The position numbers were made by a program, and so were the translations under genes. A stretch of 64,000 bases of DNA, taken from Roseateles sp. GTDB taxonomy: Bacteria > Pseudomonadota > Gammaproteobacteria > Burkholderiales > Burkholderiaceae_C. Position 1 is the stretch's first letter; each line of letters begins with the position of its first letter. Below the pieces are notes generated by a model. It made no database searches. It worked only from the letters and a program-made list of their open reading frames with translations, and was not told the DNA's origin. The stretch covers positions 1 to 64,000 of the forward strand of contig JAEUPJ010000010.1 in the NCBI GenBank assembly GCA_016790285.1, written 5' to 3'. Below are positions 9,688 through 18,428 of this stretch, one piece after another.

Positions 9688-11772
9688 TCAGCGGTTGCGG
9701 CCACCAAAGCCACCGCCGGAGCGGCCGCCGCCGCCGCCGCCCTTGCCGCCGCGCCCGCCCCCACCACCACCGCCGCTGCGGCGCAGGAAGGCGTCGCCGC
9801 CGATGTAGCCGACCGAGGTCTGCATGGGATCAGGCTCGCGCGGGCCGTTGCCCTTGTTGCCCGGCTTGCCACCCTTGCCGCCGAACGCGCTGCTGCCGCC
9901 GGCGCCGAAGCCCTGCGGGATGCCCCGCTTGCCGCTCGAGGCATGGCGGCGGTCGAAAGTCTGCTCCAGCGGGTTGACGTGGTGCGGGATGAAGTCGTCG
10001 TCTTCCTCGTCGTCGTCGCGACGCACGCGCTCCTCACGGGGCGGGCGGGGCTGCTGCGGCTCCGGCGGGCGGCTCGGGCGCGGACCCACGCCGCTGTGGC
10101 GGTCGTCGGCGCCGCGGCGCTTGTTGCGGTCGTTCTTGCCGCCCTGCTGCGGCTGTTGCGGCTGGCCCTTGCCCTGCTGCTGGCCCTGCCCCTGGCCCTG
10201 GCCCTGGCCACCCGGCACATGGCCCTGGCCCTGGCCACCCGGCACATGGCCGGCGAGGCGGCGGATGACGCGCACGTCGTCGTCGCCGAGCTCGACCCAC
10301 ACGCCCCGCTTGAGGCCTCGCGGCAGCACGACGGTGCCGTAGCGGATGCGGATCAGGCGGCTCACCACCATGCCCACGGCCTCGAAGAGCTTGCGCACTT
10401 CGCGGTTGCGGCCTTCGGTGATGACGACGCGGTACCAGCGGTTGGCGCCTTCGCCGCCGCCGTCCTCGATGCTCTTGAAGGACGCCGTCTGACCCTCGAC
10501 GTTGACGCCCTCCAGCAGCTTGCTGCGCTGCTCGTCAGACAGCGAACCGAGCACGCGGGCCGCGTACTCGCGCTCGACGCCGAAGCGCGGGTGCATGAGC
10601 TGGTTGGCCAGTTCGCCCGAGTTGGTGAACAGCAGCAGGCCTTCGGTGTTGATGTCCAGTCGGCCGACGGACTGCCACTTCTGGCCCTGCACGCGCGGCA
10701 GGGTGCGGAAGACCGTGGGGCGGCCTTCGGGGTCATTGAAGGTCGACACCTCGCCCGTGGGCTTGTGGTAGGCCAGGATGCGCGGGTTGGGCGGCGAGAT
10801 GCGCACGCGCACTTCCTTGCCGTTCACGCGCACCTTGTCGCCAAACGAGATGCGCTGGCCGACATGCGCCACTTCGCCGTTGACTTCGATCTTGCCTTCG
10901 GCGATCCAGTCCTCGATGTCGCGGCGGGAGCCGATGCCGGCCTGTGCCAGCACCTTCTGCAGCTTGGGCGCGTCGGCGTCGGGCGCCAACACGCGCTTGG
11001 AATCGCCCTCGACCGCGTCTGCCGACTCTTCGGCGGGTTGCGGCGCCAGCACGGGCGGCTCGCCCACGGGGCCTTCGGATTCGGCGTCCAGCGTGCCCGA
11101 CAACACATCGGCAAAGCGCGCCCCCGCGGCCTCGACCAGTTCCGGCGCCAGCAGGGGAGCGGGCGGCTCATTGCCGCCGGGGCCCTGTGCGCCACCCTGT
11201 GCGCCGCCTTGCGCAGCCGCCTGGCGCTCGGCGCGCTCCTTGCGGTTGCGACGGCGGTTGCGGCTGCGGCCGCCGCGTTCGCCGTCTTCACCTTCACCGC
11301 CCTCGTCGCCGTCGGCATCACCCTCGCCGTCGCCCTCGCCCGCGTCGCCCTCGGAGGCGGCAGCCGGCGCTTCGGGCGCCAGGGAGAACAAGGGGGCCTG
11401 GGCGGGCACAGCGGCCGGTGCCGGCGCAGCCTGGGCACCCGACTCCACGGCATCAGCCGCAGGCGCCTCGGCCGCGGCGGCCGACTTGCGTGGCGCGCGC
11501 TTGCGGGCGGGGGCCGGCGCTGCATCGGCAGCCGCTTCGGTCTTGGCCACGTCGGCCACGGCCTGCGGCGCCTCCTCGGCGGCGGCTTCGGCCGGCGCTT
11601 CGGCCTTGCGGCGCGTTCGCTTCACAGGCGCGGCGGCTTCCGCGGGGGCGGCTGCCTCGGGCGTCGCCTCAGCCGCGGCGGCCTTCGTCGTGCGACGTCG
11701 CTTGGGCGCGGCGGGCGCGTCGGCGTCGGCGGCAGGAGTCAGGGGCTGGTCTTGATCGGCTGCGTCGTTCAT
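9688..11772 (-). CDS. rluB: 23S rRNA pseudouridine synthase RluB-type with long low-complexity ends
   Basis: The core, about residues 265-500, holds an S4 RNA-binding domain ([20 protein letters not shown]) and a RsuA/RluB catalytic domain with [19 protein letters not shown], where the aspartate is catalytic. RluB makes pseudouridine in 23S rRNA helix 80. At 694 residues it is over twice the E. coli length. About 260 N-terminal residues are Ala/Pro/Glu/Lys-rich, and about 180 C-terminal residues are Gly/Gln/Arg-rich with RGG-like repeats. It overlaps scpB by four bases (ATGA). Confidence 0.92.
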   Translation of the reverse strand: MNDAADQDQPLTPAADADAPAAPKRRRTTKAAAAEATPEAAAPAEAAAPVKRTRRKAEAPAEAAAEEAPQAVADVAKTEAAADAAPAPARKRAPRKSAAAAEAPAADAVESGAQAAPAPAAVPAQAPLFSLAPEAPAAASEGDAGEGDGEGDADGDEGGEGEDGERGGRSRNRRRNRKERAERQAAAQGGAQGGAQGPGGNEPPAPLLAPELVEAAGARFADVLSGTLDAESEGPVGEPPVLAPQPAEESADAVEGDSKRVLAPDADAPKLQKVLAQAGIGSRRDIEDWIAEGKIEVNGEVAHVGQRISFGDKVRVNGKEVRVRISPPNPRILAYHKPTGEVSTFNDPEGRPTVFRTLPRVQGQKWQSVGRLDINTEGLLLFTNSGELANQLMHPRFGVEREYAARVLGSLSDEQRSKLLEGVNVEGQTASFKSIEDGGGEGANRWYRVVITEGRNREVRKLFEAVGMVVSRLIRIRYGTVVLPRGLKRGVWVELGDDDVRVIRRLAGHVPGGQGQGHVPGGQGQGQGQGQQQGKGQPQQPQQGGKNDRNKRRGADDRHSGVGPRPSRPPEPQQPRPPREERVRRDDDEEDDDFIPHHVNPLEQTFDRRHASSGKRGIPQGFGAGGSSAFGGKGGKPGNKGNGPREPDPMQTSVGYIGGDAFLRRSGGGGGGGRGGKGGGGGGRSGGGFGGRNR
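10204..10251. repeat. 27-bp direct repeat inside rluB
   Basis: A 21-base word beginning CTGGCCACCCGGCACATGGC occurs at 10204-10224 and again at 10231-10251, so the period is 27 bp, or nine codons. It sits beside shorter CCCTGG repeats. It encodes the duplicated Gly/Gln/His/Val/Pro unit in the RluB tail, and the period keeps the frame. Copy number is likely to vary between strains. Confidence 0.7.
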
Positions 11773-12599
11773 GCGGATTCGGGCTGGGGTTGCGGGGGCG
11801 GATCGTTGGGATCGGGATTGGGGAGGGCGGGCGTGCCGTCATCGCCGAAAAGGCTTCGCGACGGCGCCGGCAACTCGGCCGGGGTAACCGGGGCGGCTTC
11901 GTCAGCCAGGGCCGCATCGGCGGCCACCGGCACATCGGGAGCGGCTGCTGCGGCCGCCTCCAGGGCAGGCGCCTCGGCGGGCGCGGGAGCCGGGATGTCG
12001 AGCGGCGCCTCATCCGGGGTATCGGCTGGCGCCTCGTCCGGGGCGTCGAGCAACTGGCCTTGCAGGGCCTCGAAGGCCGGCGGCTGGCTGCCGACGTCCA
12101 GGGCCGGCAGTTGCTCCAGGCTCGCGAGGCCGAGGTCGTCGAGGAAGGTCTTGGTCGTGGCGTAAAGCGCCGGGCGACCGGGGGTCTCGCGGTGGCCGAT
12201 GGCCTCGACCCAGCCACGGTCCTCAAGCTGCTTGATGATCTGGCTGGCCACCACGACGCCGCGGATGTCCTCGATGTCGCCTCGCGTGACGGGTTGACGG
12301 TAGGCAATGATGGCCAGCGTCTCCAGCACGGCGCGGGAGTAGCGCGGCGGCTTTTCGGGGTGCAGGCGGTCGAGGTACTCGCGCAGCTCCGGGCGGCTCT
12401 GGAAACGCCAGCCGGAGGCCAGCGCCACGAGCTCGACGCCCTTGCCTTCCCAGTCACGGCTGAGCTCGTCGAGCAGGCTGCGCAGCGTGTCGGCACCGAG
12501 TTCGTCGGCGAACAGGCTGCGCATCTCGCGCAACGTCAGCGGCTGCGAGGCACAGATCAGCGCGGTCTCGAGGACGCGCTTGGCATCCTGGGTATTCAT
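11769..12599 (-). CDS. scpB: Chromosome segregation/condensation protein ScpB
   Basis: ScpB is the winged-helix kleisin partner in the SMC-ScpAB condensin. The first 180 or so residues contain both winged helices, with the conserved [20 protein letters not shown] and [18 protein letters not shown]. The remaining roughly 100 residues are an acidic Ala/Pro-rich tail. The ATG at 12599 ([14 protein letters not shown]) is preferred; the longer frame would need a TTG. It overlaps rluB by four bases. scpA is not in the window. Confidence 0.93.
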   Translation of the reverse strand: MNTQDAKRVLETALICASQPLTLREMRSLFADELGADTLRSLLDELSRDWEGKGVELVALASGWRFQSRPELREYLDRLHPEKPPRYSRAVLETLAIIAYRQPVTRGDIEDIRGVVVASQIIKQLEDRGWVEAIGHRETPGRPALYATTKTFLDDLGLASLEQLPALDVGSQPPAFEALQGQLLDAPDEAPADTPDEAPLDIPAPAPAEAPALEAAAAAAPDVPVAADAALADEAAPVTPAELPAPSRSLFGDDGTPALPNPDPNDPPPQPQPESA

Positions 12600-12837
12600 G
12601 AACGCAATTGCGCCCTCAATCAAGCCAAGTCTGGCAATCCGTCCGGGCCTGGGCGCTCTCAGCAGCCTTCAGGCAATGCGGACGGGGTCTGTCCGGGCGT
12701 CATCGAGGGGCTCATCAGCCTTCCAGCGGGACGCATGCGGGGTGGTTGACCGGCGGGCGGGTGAACTGCTGACCGCGCGGATCGCGCCTCATTCGGCGCG
12801 CTGGCTGCCACGACAACCGAAGTGCATTGTAGCCCTG

Positions 12838-13836
12838 TCATTCGGGCAGGTCGCTGGCGCCGATCTCGGCCCAGGCCGCGGCCATGTCCAGCGGCAGCGG
12901 CGCGCTCAGCGTGAGCGCCTCGCCAGTGACGGGATGGACGAAGCCCAGCCGCGCCGCATGCAGCGCCTGGCGCGACAGGCCCAGGGCGGGCGCGCCGCCA
13001 TACAGGGCGTCCGCCAGCAGCGGGTGGCCGCGGTGCATGAGGTGCACGCGGATCTGGTGGGTGCGGCCCGTGTGCAGCACGCAGTGCACGGCGCTCACCG
13101 CCCTGCCTTTCACGTCACCCACACCCAGCGGGTAGACGTCGGTGCGCGCCGGCTTGCCGAGGTTGGCCGGGGCCACCGCCATCTTCACCCGCGACACCGG
13201 GTCGCGCCGCAGTGCCTGCTCCACGGTGAAGGGCTCCTCCACCCGGCCCCAGGCGAGCGCCAGGTATTCGCGGTGCACCTCACGGGCGGCGATCTGGCGC
13301 GTGAGTGCCGTGACGGCCTCCAGCGTCTTGCCCACGACCATCAGGCCGCTGGTGTCCTTGTCCAGCCGGTGCACGATGCCGCCTCGCGGCAGCGTGGCCG
13401 CCGCCGCGTGATGGGCGAGCAGCCCGTTCATCAGCGTGCCCGACCAGTTGCCCGCGGCGGGGTGCACGACCAGCCCCGCGGGCTTGTTGACCACGGCCAG
13501 GTGCTCGTCCTCGTAGACGAAGTCCAGCGCCATCGCTTCGGCGCGGAAGGCGCGGCTCTCGTCGGTCGGCTGAAGTTCCACTTCGACACGCTGGCCGGCG
13601 CGCAGCTTGTGCGCCGCCTTGGCCAGCGCGCGGCCGTCCACCGTCACGCAGCCGCGCTCGATGAGCGCCTGCAGGTGGTTGCGTGAGAACTCGGGCGCGA
13701 TGCCCGTCAGCCAGCGGTCCAGCCGCTCGCCATGCCCCGCGGCGTCGACCTCGGCCGTGCGCCGTTCGGCCTCCTGGGCCTCGTCGGCATCCGGCTCGAA
13801 GTCGTCCGGCCCCCCCACCCTATACTGCGCGTCCAT
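12838..13836 (-). CDS. rluD: 23S rRNA pseudouridine synthase RluD
   Basis: RluD modifies U1911, U1915 and U1917 in 23S helix 69 and is important for ribosome assembly. It has an N-terminal S4 domain (GERLDRWLTGIAPEFSRNHL) and the RluA-family catalytic motif HRLDKDTSGLMVVGKT. AGGAA lies three bases before the chosen ATG; an ATG nine codons upstream is less well placed. The gene is divergent from bamD, and the rluD/bamD head-to-head pair is conserved in betaproteobacteria. The 238 bases between it and scpB show nothing I can name. Confidence 0.95.
   Translation of the reverse strand: MDAQYRVGGPDDFEPDADEAQEAERRTAEVDAAGHGERLDRWLTGIAPEFSRNHLQALIERGCVTVDGRALAKAAHKLRAGQRVEVELQPTDESRAFRAEAMALDFVYEDEHLAVVNKPAGLVVHPAAGNWSGTLMNGLLAHHAAAATLPRGGIVHRLDKDTSGLMVVGKTLEAVTALTRQIAAREVHREYLALAWGRVEEPFTVEQALRRDPVSRVKMAVAPANLGKPARTDVYPLGVGDVKGRAVSAVHCVLHTGRTHQIRVHLMHRGHPLLADALYGGAPALGLSRQALHAARLGFVHPVTGEALTLSAPLPLDMAAAWAEIGASDLPE
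13821..13826 (+). promoter_or_regulatory. Candidate -10 box for bamD
   Basis: TATACT matches the sigma-70 -10 consensus at five of six positions and would start transcription near 13833, giving a leader of about 48 bases. It lies inside the 5' end of the divergent rluD. The -35 region is poor, so this rests on the -10 alone. Confidence 0.4.
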
Positions 13837-13880
13837 CGTTTCCTGTGACCGGGCCGGCAGCATCGCCGTCGACTTCAGAC

Positions 13881-14696
13881 ATGTTTGTTGAGAATTTCAA
13901 GGCCGGCCGCGTTGTCGCCGGCGCTGTCGTGATGGCGCTCGCGCTCGGCTTGAGCGGCTGTGGCTCCACAGCCAAGGAGGACCCCAACTCCCAGGCAGCG
14001 CTGGACAAATTGTATGCAGACGCCAAGGAAGACCTGAACGCCGGCAGCTATGACCGCGCGATCAAGTCCCTGGAGAAGATCGAGGGCCGCGCCGCGGGCA
14101 CGACCATGGGCCAGCAAGCCACGCTGGACGTCGCCTGGGCCTACTACCGCACCGGCGAGCGCGCGCAGGCCATCTCGACGCTGGACCGCTTCATCAAGCT
14201 CAACCCGTCCAGCCCGGCGATGGACTACGCCCTGTACATGAAGGGCATCGTCAACTTCAACGAGGACCTCGGCCTCTTCGGGCGCCTGGCCAACCAGGAC
14301 GTGTCGGAGCGCGACCAGCAGGCCTCGCGCGAAGCGCTGCTGGCGTTCCGCCAGCTCGTCGAGCAGTTCCCTGACTCCAAGTACTCGGCTGAAGCGACGA
14401 CGCGCATCAACTTCATCACCAACACGCTGGCCGCCTACGAGATCCACGTGGCGCGCTACTACTTCAACCGCAAGGCCTACGTTGCCGCGGCCAACCGTGC
14501 GCAGTCGGCGGTGGCGGAGTTCCAGTACGCGCCGGGCATCGAGGAAGGCCTGTTCATCATGGCCGAGAGCTACGACAAGCTCGGCCTCACGCAACTGCGC
14601 GACGACGCGCGCCGCGTGCTGGACAAGAACTTCCCGAACAGCGAGTACGCCAGCGGCAACGCGAGCAAGCGCAAGCCGTGGTGGCAGCTCTGGTGA
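13881..14696 (+). CDS. bamD: Outer-membrane protein assembly lipoprotein BamD (ComL)
   Basis: BamD is the essential TPR lipoprotein of the BAM complex. The signal peptide ends in lipobox LSGC with cysteine 27, followed by five TPR-like repeats such as DVAWAYYRTGERAQAISTLD and FRQLVEQFPDSKYSAEA. It is 271 residues, the normal length. The gene is monocistronic, divergent from rluD and convergent with the helicase gene downstream, with a bidirectional hairpin between them. bamB lies 11 kb away in a separate operon. Confidence 0.96.
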   Translation: MFVENFKAGRVVAGAVVMALALGLSGCGSTAKEDPNSQAALDKLYADAKEDLNAGSYDRAIKSLEKIEGRAAGTTMGQQATLDVAWAYYRTGERAQAISTLDRFIKLNPSSPAMDYALYMKGIVNFNEDLGLFGRLANQDVSERDQQASREALLAFRQLVEQFPDSKYSAEATTRINFITNTLAAYEIHVARYYFNRKAYVAAANRAQSAVAEFQYAPGIEEGLFIMAESYDKLGLTQLRDDARRVLDKNFPNSEYASGNASKRKPWWQLW

Positions 14697-14722
14697 GCTG
14701 ACGGCTCACCTCGGCAAGCAAC

Positions 14723-14746
14723 GAACGGGCCTTCTCAGGCCCGTTC
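14723..14746. terminator. Bidirectional terminator between bamD and the dinG-like gene
   Basis: GAACGGGCC (14723-14731) and GGCCCGTTC (14738-14746) form a 9-bp perfect stem with a TTCTCA loop. It follows bamD by 27 bases and overlaps the stop codon of the convergent helicase gene. T-tracts are short on both sides, so efficiency is uncertain. Confidence 0.7.
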
Positions 14747-16786
14747 TGCGTTGAGCTGCTCCAGCCAGGCCAGCGCTTCAGCTTCGTTGGCCACGGGCGT
14801 CATCGGTGGCAGCGCGCCACGCAGCCGACGTCCATAGTTCATGCCGGCCATGCGGGGGTCGCACACCACCAGAAGGCCGCGGTCGGTCTCGGTGCGGATG
14901 AGCCGCCCCGCCCCCTGCTTCAGCGCGATGGCGGCCTCGGCCACGAAATACTCCGAGAACGCATTGCGGCCCTGGGCTTCCAGTCGCTGCACGCGGGCCT
15001 CGACCAAGGGGTCGTTCGGCGGCGGGAAGGGCAACTTGTCGATGACGACGCACTGCAGCGCGTCCCCGGGCACATCGATGCCCTCCCAGAAGCTCGCGGA
15101 CCCCACGAGCACGGCCGCCGGGTTGTCCAGGAAGCGTTGCAGCAGCAGCCGCTTGGGCAGCGCGCCCTGCTGCAACACGGCGATCGCGTCGCCCCCTTCC
15201 TCGAAGCGCTCGCGCAGGGCGTCCGCGACGGTCTGCAGGTTGCGCAGCGTCGTCGTCAGCACGAAGGTGCGCCCGCCCAGGGCGCGCGCCAGGCGCGAGG
15301 CCAGCAGCGCCACGCTCGCCGGGTGATGCGGCTCGCTGGGCTTGGGAAAGCCGCGCGGCACGTACAGGCGTGCATGTGTCGGGTAGTCGAAAGGGCTGCC
15401 CACGCGCAGCACTTCAGCGTCCGTCAGGCCTGCGGGCTCGGTGAACCAGGTCAGGCCTTCGTCGTCGCCGAGCGTGGCCGACGTGAACACCCAGGCCTTG
15501 GGCGCCGCTTCGAGCTGCTGCTGCATGGCTTCGCGGATGTCCAGCGGCGACTCGACCAGCCGGGCCGCGTGGGGGCTGATGTCGATCCAGCGCACGTCGC
15601 CAGGGTCCGGGTCCACCGCGAAGGTCTTGGCGAGGTCGCGCAGCTGCTGGGCGCGCTCGCACAGCCGGGCGAAGTCCGGCGACGCATCACGCACGGCGGT
15701 CAGCGCCTCCAGCGCCGCCGCGGTGGCGCGCTCGACGCCGCCCAGGGCTTCACCGAACGCCGGCTGGGCCGCCCTCTCCTTCCAGGCCAGCTTGAGCGTG
15801 CCGCGCAGCTCACGGCCACCCGTGGCCAGGGCGCCGGCGGCTGCCAGGCGCAGCTCGCGGGCAGCCTTCTCGACGCCGGCGTGCAGGAGCTGCCAGTCGT
15901 GCACACCGCGCGCGTGGGCCAGGCCCTGTGCGAGCAGGTCGCGCGCGAAGTCGATGAGCGCCGCGGTGCCCAGCATCGTGCCGAGAAACTGCACGCCCGC
16001 CTCGGCCAGCTGATGGGCCTCGTCGAAGATGGCGATCTCCACGCTCGGCAGCAGCTCGGCAACGCCCGTGTCGCGCAGCGTCATGTCTGCAAAGAAGAGG
16101 TGGTGGTTCACGACGACGACGTCGGCCTCCATCGCCTCGCGGCGCGCCTTGACGACGTAGCAGGCCTTCCAGTCGGGGCATTCCTGCCCCAGGCAGTTCT
16201 CCCGGCTGGAGCTGACGATGGGGATGATGGGCGAGCGGTCGTCCAGCCCGTCGATCTCGGCGAAGTCGCCCGTCGTCGTGCCCATGGCCCAGCGTTCGAT
16301 GCGGGCGAGCGACAGCGCCGTGCGCCGGTCGGGGAATTCGCCGGAGACCCGTGCCTCCTTCATGCGGTGCAGGCACAGGTAGCTGCTGCGCCCCTTGAGC
16401 AGGGCCAGCCGCACCGGTGTGTTCAGCGCCTTGGCCAGGCGCGGCAGGTCGCGCAGGAAGAGCTGGTCCTGCAGGCTCTTGGTGGCCGTGCTGATGAGCG
16501 CGCGGCTGCCGGCCAGCAGTGCCGGCACCAGGTAGGCGAAGGTCTTGCCGACACCCGTGCCGGCCTCCACCACCAGCGCCTGGCGGCGGCTGAGCGCACG
16601 GGCGACCGCCCGGCTCATCTGCAACTGCGGGGCGCGGGGCTTGTAGCCCGGGTCCAGGCGCGCCAGCGGCCCGTCCACGTCGAAAGCCGCCAGCACCGCC
16701 TGCTCGAGTTCGTCGGCGGCGGGGGCAGCGGGTGGGGTGGCCTGATCGAGGGCGTCGAGCCAGTCGTCCAGGTCAGGCGAGGTCAT
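14735..16786 (-). CDS. DinG/YoaA-type iron-sulfur DNA helicase
   Basis: Superfamily 2 XPD-like helicase. Walker A GTGVGKT is at residues 76-82 and the DEAH box at 255-258. Four cysteines at 138, 198, 203 and 209 sit between motifs I and II, where XPD/DinG proteins bind a 4Fe-4S cluster. C-terminal helicase motifs include SASFWEGIDVPGDAL and KQGAGRLIRTETDRG. The 683-residue length fits YoaA or DinG; I cannot tell which paralog it is. Its start overlaps the small DUF465 gene by 14 bases, implying co-transcription. The likely role is unwinding of damaged forks or D-loops. Confidence 0.9.
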   Translation of the reverse strand: MTSPDLDDWLDALDQATPPAAPAADELEQAVLAAFDVDGPLARLDPGYKPRAPQLQMSRAVARALSRRQALVVEAGTGVGKTFAYLVPALLAGSRALISTATKSLQDQLFLRDLPRLAKALNTPVRLALLKGRSSYLCLHRMKEARVSGEFPDRRTALSLARIERWAMGTTTGDFAEIDGLDDRSPIIPIVSSSRENCLGQECPDWKACYVVKARREAMEADVVVVNHHLFFADMTLRDTGVAELLPSVEIAIFDEAHQLAEAGVQFLGTMLGTAALIDFARDLLAQGLAHARGVHDWQLLHAGVEKAARELRLAAAGALATGGRELRGTLKLAWKERAAQPAFGEALGGVERATAAALEALTAVRDASPDFARLCERAQQLRDLAKTFAVDPDPGDVRWIDISPHAARLVESPLDIREAMQQQLEAAPKAWVFTSATLGDDEGLTWFTEPAGLTDAEVLRVGSPFDYPTHARLYVPRGFPKPSEPHHPASVALLASRLARALGGRTFVLTTTLRNLQTVADALRERFEEGGDAIAVLQQGALPKRLLLQRFLDNPAAVLVGSASFWEGIDVPGDALQCVVIDKLPFPPPNDPLVEARVQRLEAQGRNAFSEYFVAEAAIALKQGAGRLIRTETDRGLLVVCDPRMAGMNYGRRLRGALPPMTPVANEAEALAWLEQLNAERA

Positions 16787-16976
16787 CGGGCTCCGTGGTC
16801 GCTTCCAGGCGCGCGATCATGTCGCGCAGCGCCAGCCGGCGCTTCTTGAGTCGCTGCAGGGCCAGCTCGTCCACGGGCGGTTGCTCGACCAAACGGTCGA
16901 TCATGGCGTCCAGGTCGGCATGCTCGATGCGCAGCTCGATCAGCCGCCGCGTCAACGAGTGAAGTTCTTCATCCAT
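16773..16976 (-). CDS. DUF465 (YdcH-like) small coiled-coil protein
   Basis: This is a 67-residue, highly charged, helical protein (MDEELHSLTRRLIELRIEHA onward) with the RLKKRRLALRDMI segment typical of the DUF465/YdcH family. The function is not established. The start is taken at the second methionine of a longer frame because homology begins there. It overlaps the helicase start by 14 bases and is divergent from the PP2C phosphatase gene. Confidence 0.8.
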   Translation of the reverse strand: MDEELHSLTRRLIELRIEHADLDAMIDRLVEQPPVDELALQRLKKRRLALRDMIARLEATTEPDDLA

Positions 16977-17025
16977 CCAGGGGGGGCGCGTGCGCAACGG
17001 GGCGGGTCCAAGGGAGTCGGGCCAG

Positions 17026-17031
17026 TATAGT
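17026..17031 (+). promoter_or_regulatory. -10 box placed for a near-leaderless PP2C transcript
   Basis: TATAGT lies seven bases before the ATG of the phosphatase gene, so initiation at the usual distance would fall on or next to the start codon. No Shine-Dalgarno is visible. The -35 region is weak. Confidence 0.4.
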
Positions 17032-17038
17032 TTTCGAC

Positions 17039-17809
17039 ATGTCCCCGCCTTCAGCCGTCGGTTTCCGACTCAGCGCCGCCACCGGCACCCACCGCGGTGA
17101 CCGTTCCTATCAACAGGACCAGGTCGCCGTCATCGCGCACCCGCGCATCGGCGGCTGCGTGATGGGCATCGTGGCCGATGGCATGGGCGGCAAGAGCGGC
17201 GGGCGCAAGGCCGCCGACCAGGTCATCCTGACAGCCCGCCAGCTCTTCGAACGCTACTCGCCCGAGGATGAGCTGCCCGCCGAGCTGCTGAGCCAGATCG
17301 CCGCCGAATCTCACCTCATGATCAAGCTGACGGCCATCTCCGCAGAGGAAGAGCCGCACAGCACCCTCGCCGCCTTCGTCGTCACGGCCGACCGCTGCGC
17401 GCACTGGATCCACTCCGGCGACTCGCGCATCTACTGGTTCCGCGGCGCGCGCCTGGTCAAGCGCACGATGGACCATTCCTACGTGCAGCGCCTCGTGGAC
17501 GAAGGTCAACTCACCGAAGCTGAGGCCAGCTCCCACCCGCAGAGCAATCTGCTCACCGCGTGCCTGGGCACGGTGCAGGACCCGACGTCGACGTCCGAGC
17601 GTTTCGAGGGGCTGGAAGTGGGCGACACGCTCATGTGCTGCAGCGACGGACTCTGGCACTACTTCACCCCGCAGGAGCTCGGCAGCGTGCTCTACAGCCT
17701 GCCGCCGCGGGAAGCGGCCGAGCTGCTGGTGAGCAAGGCCCGCCAGCGCGCGCGCGGGGGTGGCGACAACCTGTCGCTGGCCATCGTCAAGGTCGAGAAC
17801 CTGGACTGA
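17039..17809 (+). CDS. PP2C-family serine/threonine phosphatase
   Basis: Metal-dependent protein phosphatase (PPM) of 256 residues. Conserved metal-binding motifs are present in order: RGDRSYQQDQ, VADGMGGKSGG, HSGDSRIYW, CCSDGLW and GGDNLSLAIV. There is no membrane segment or fused sensor domain, so it is a soluble catalytic unit like Stp1 or PrpC. No Ser/Thr kinase gene is adjacent, so its partner must be encoded elsewhere. The substrate is unknown. It is a single-gene unit between divergent DUF465 and the convergent coiled-coil gene. Confidence 0.93.
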   Translation: MSPPSAVGFRLSAATGTHRGDRSYQQDQVAVIAHPRIGGCVMGIVADGMGGKSGGRKAADQVILTARQLFERYSPEDELPAELLSQIAAESHLMIKLTAISAEEEPHSTLAAFVVTADRCAHWIHSGDSRIYWFRGARLVKRTMDHSYVQRLVDEGQLTEAEASSHPQSNLLTACLGTVQDPTSTSERFEGLEVGDTLMCCSDGLWHYFTPQELGSVLYSLPPREAAELLVSKARQRARGGGDNLSLAIVKVENLD

Positions 17810-17834
17810 CCGCTTGGTGGCGGCCCGGCCGGCT

Positions 17835-18428
17835 TCAGCGGGAGGCGGCAGAGGCGGCAGAGGTGGCAGAGGCGCCAGGCAGGGGCAGCGGGGCTGCCGG
17901 CGGCTTGGTGCGGCGCTTTTCCCGCGCCTCGTGCTCGGCGAGGCGCTGCTGCTGGCGCAGCTCGCGCTCGCGGGCCTGCTCGCGACGCCGCGCCGCCTCG
18001 GCTTGCGCCTTCTGCTCGGCCTGGCGCTGCTGCTGAGCGGCCTGCTCGGGGCTGCGGGGGCGCGCCGGGTGGGAGGCCGGCACCGCAGGCGCCGCCGGAA
18101 CGAGGCTTTCGCGGCGCTGGCCGTCGTCCTGGCTGGCCGCCTGTTCGCGCTCCTTCACACGCTGGGCCTGTGCAGCCGCCCGCGCCTTGCGCTCCTCGGC
18201 GGCCAGCTCATGCTCGCGGGCCACGAGCGGCGCCAGGGCCGCGCGCTGGCGCTGCCGCGCCTCCTCCAGGCAGGCCGAGACGGCGAAGCGCTGCTCGCAC
18301 TCGGCCTTCTCGCGCACGAACTGTCGATCGATGGCGGCGCGCTGCGCCTGGACCTCGGCGCGGGTGGCAGGCTGGGCCCCGCTGGCGCCCGAGGCCAGGA
18401 GCAAGACGCACAGTGATATTCGCTTCAT
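17835..18428 (-). CDS. Secreted Ala/Arg/Gln-rich coiled-coil protein
   Basis: No family is recognised with certainty. The 197 residues begin with a signal peptide (MKRISLCVLLLASGASG) and continue as a highly charged, Ala/Gln/Arg/Glu-rich helix, probably coiled coil, with two cysteines near residues 44 and 52 and a Pro/Ala-rich C-terminus. It resembles small periplasmic proteins common in Burkholderiales. Its ATG overlaps the zapE stop (ATGA), so it is co-translated with zapE, though a functional link is only inferred. Confidence 0.7.
   Translation of the reverse strand: MKRISLCVLLLASGASGAQPATRAEVQAQRAAIDRQFVREKAECEQRFAVSACLEEARQRQRAALAPLVAREHELAAEERKARAAAQAQRVKEREQAASQDDGQRRESLVPAAPAVPASHPARPRSPEQAAQQQRQAEQKAQAEAARRREQARERELRQQQRLAEHEAREKRRTKPPAAPLPLPGASATSAASAASR

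Noticed and set aside
10190-10251. CRISPR or satellite array in rluB
   Set aside because: Only two 27-bp units that keep the reading frame; protein-coding low complexity.
12659-12841. 60-codon minus-strand frame between scpB and rluD
   Set aside because: Composition random, no ribosome-binding site, Ser/Pro/Arg-rich; not supported.
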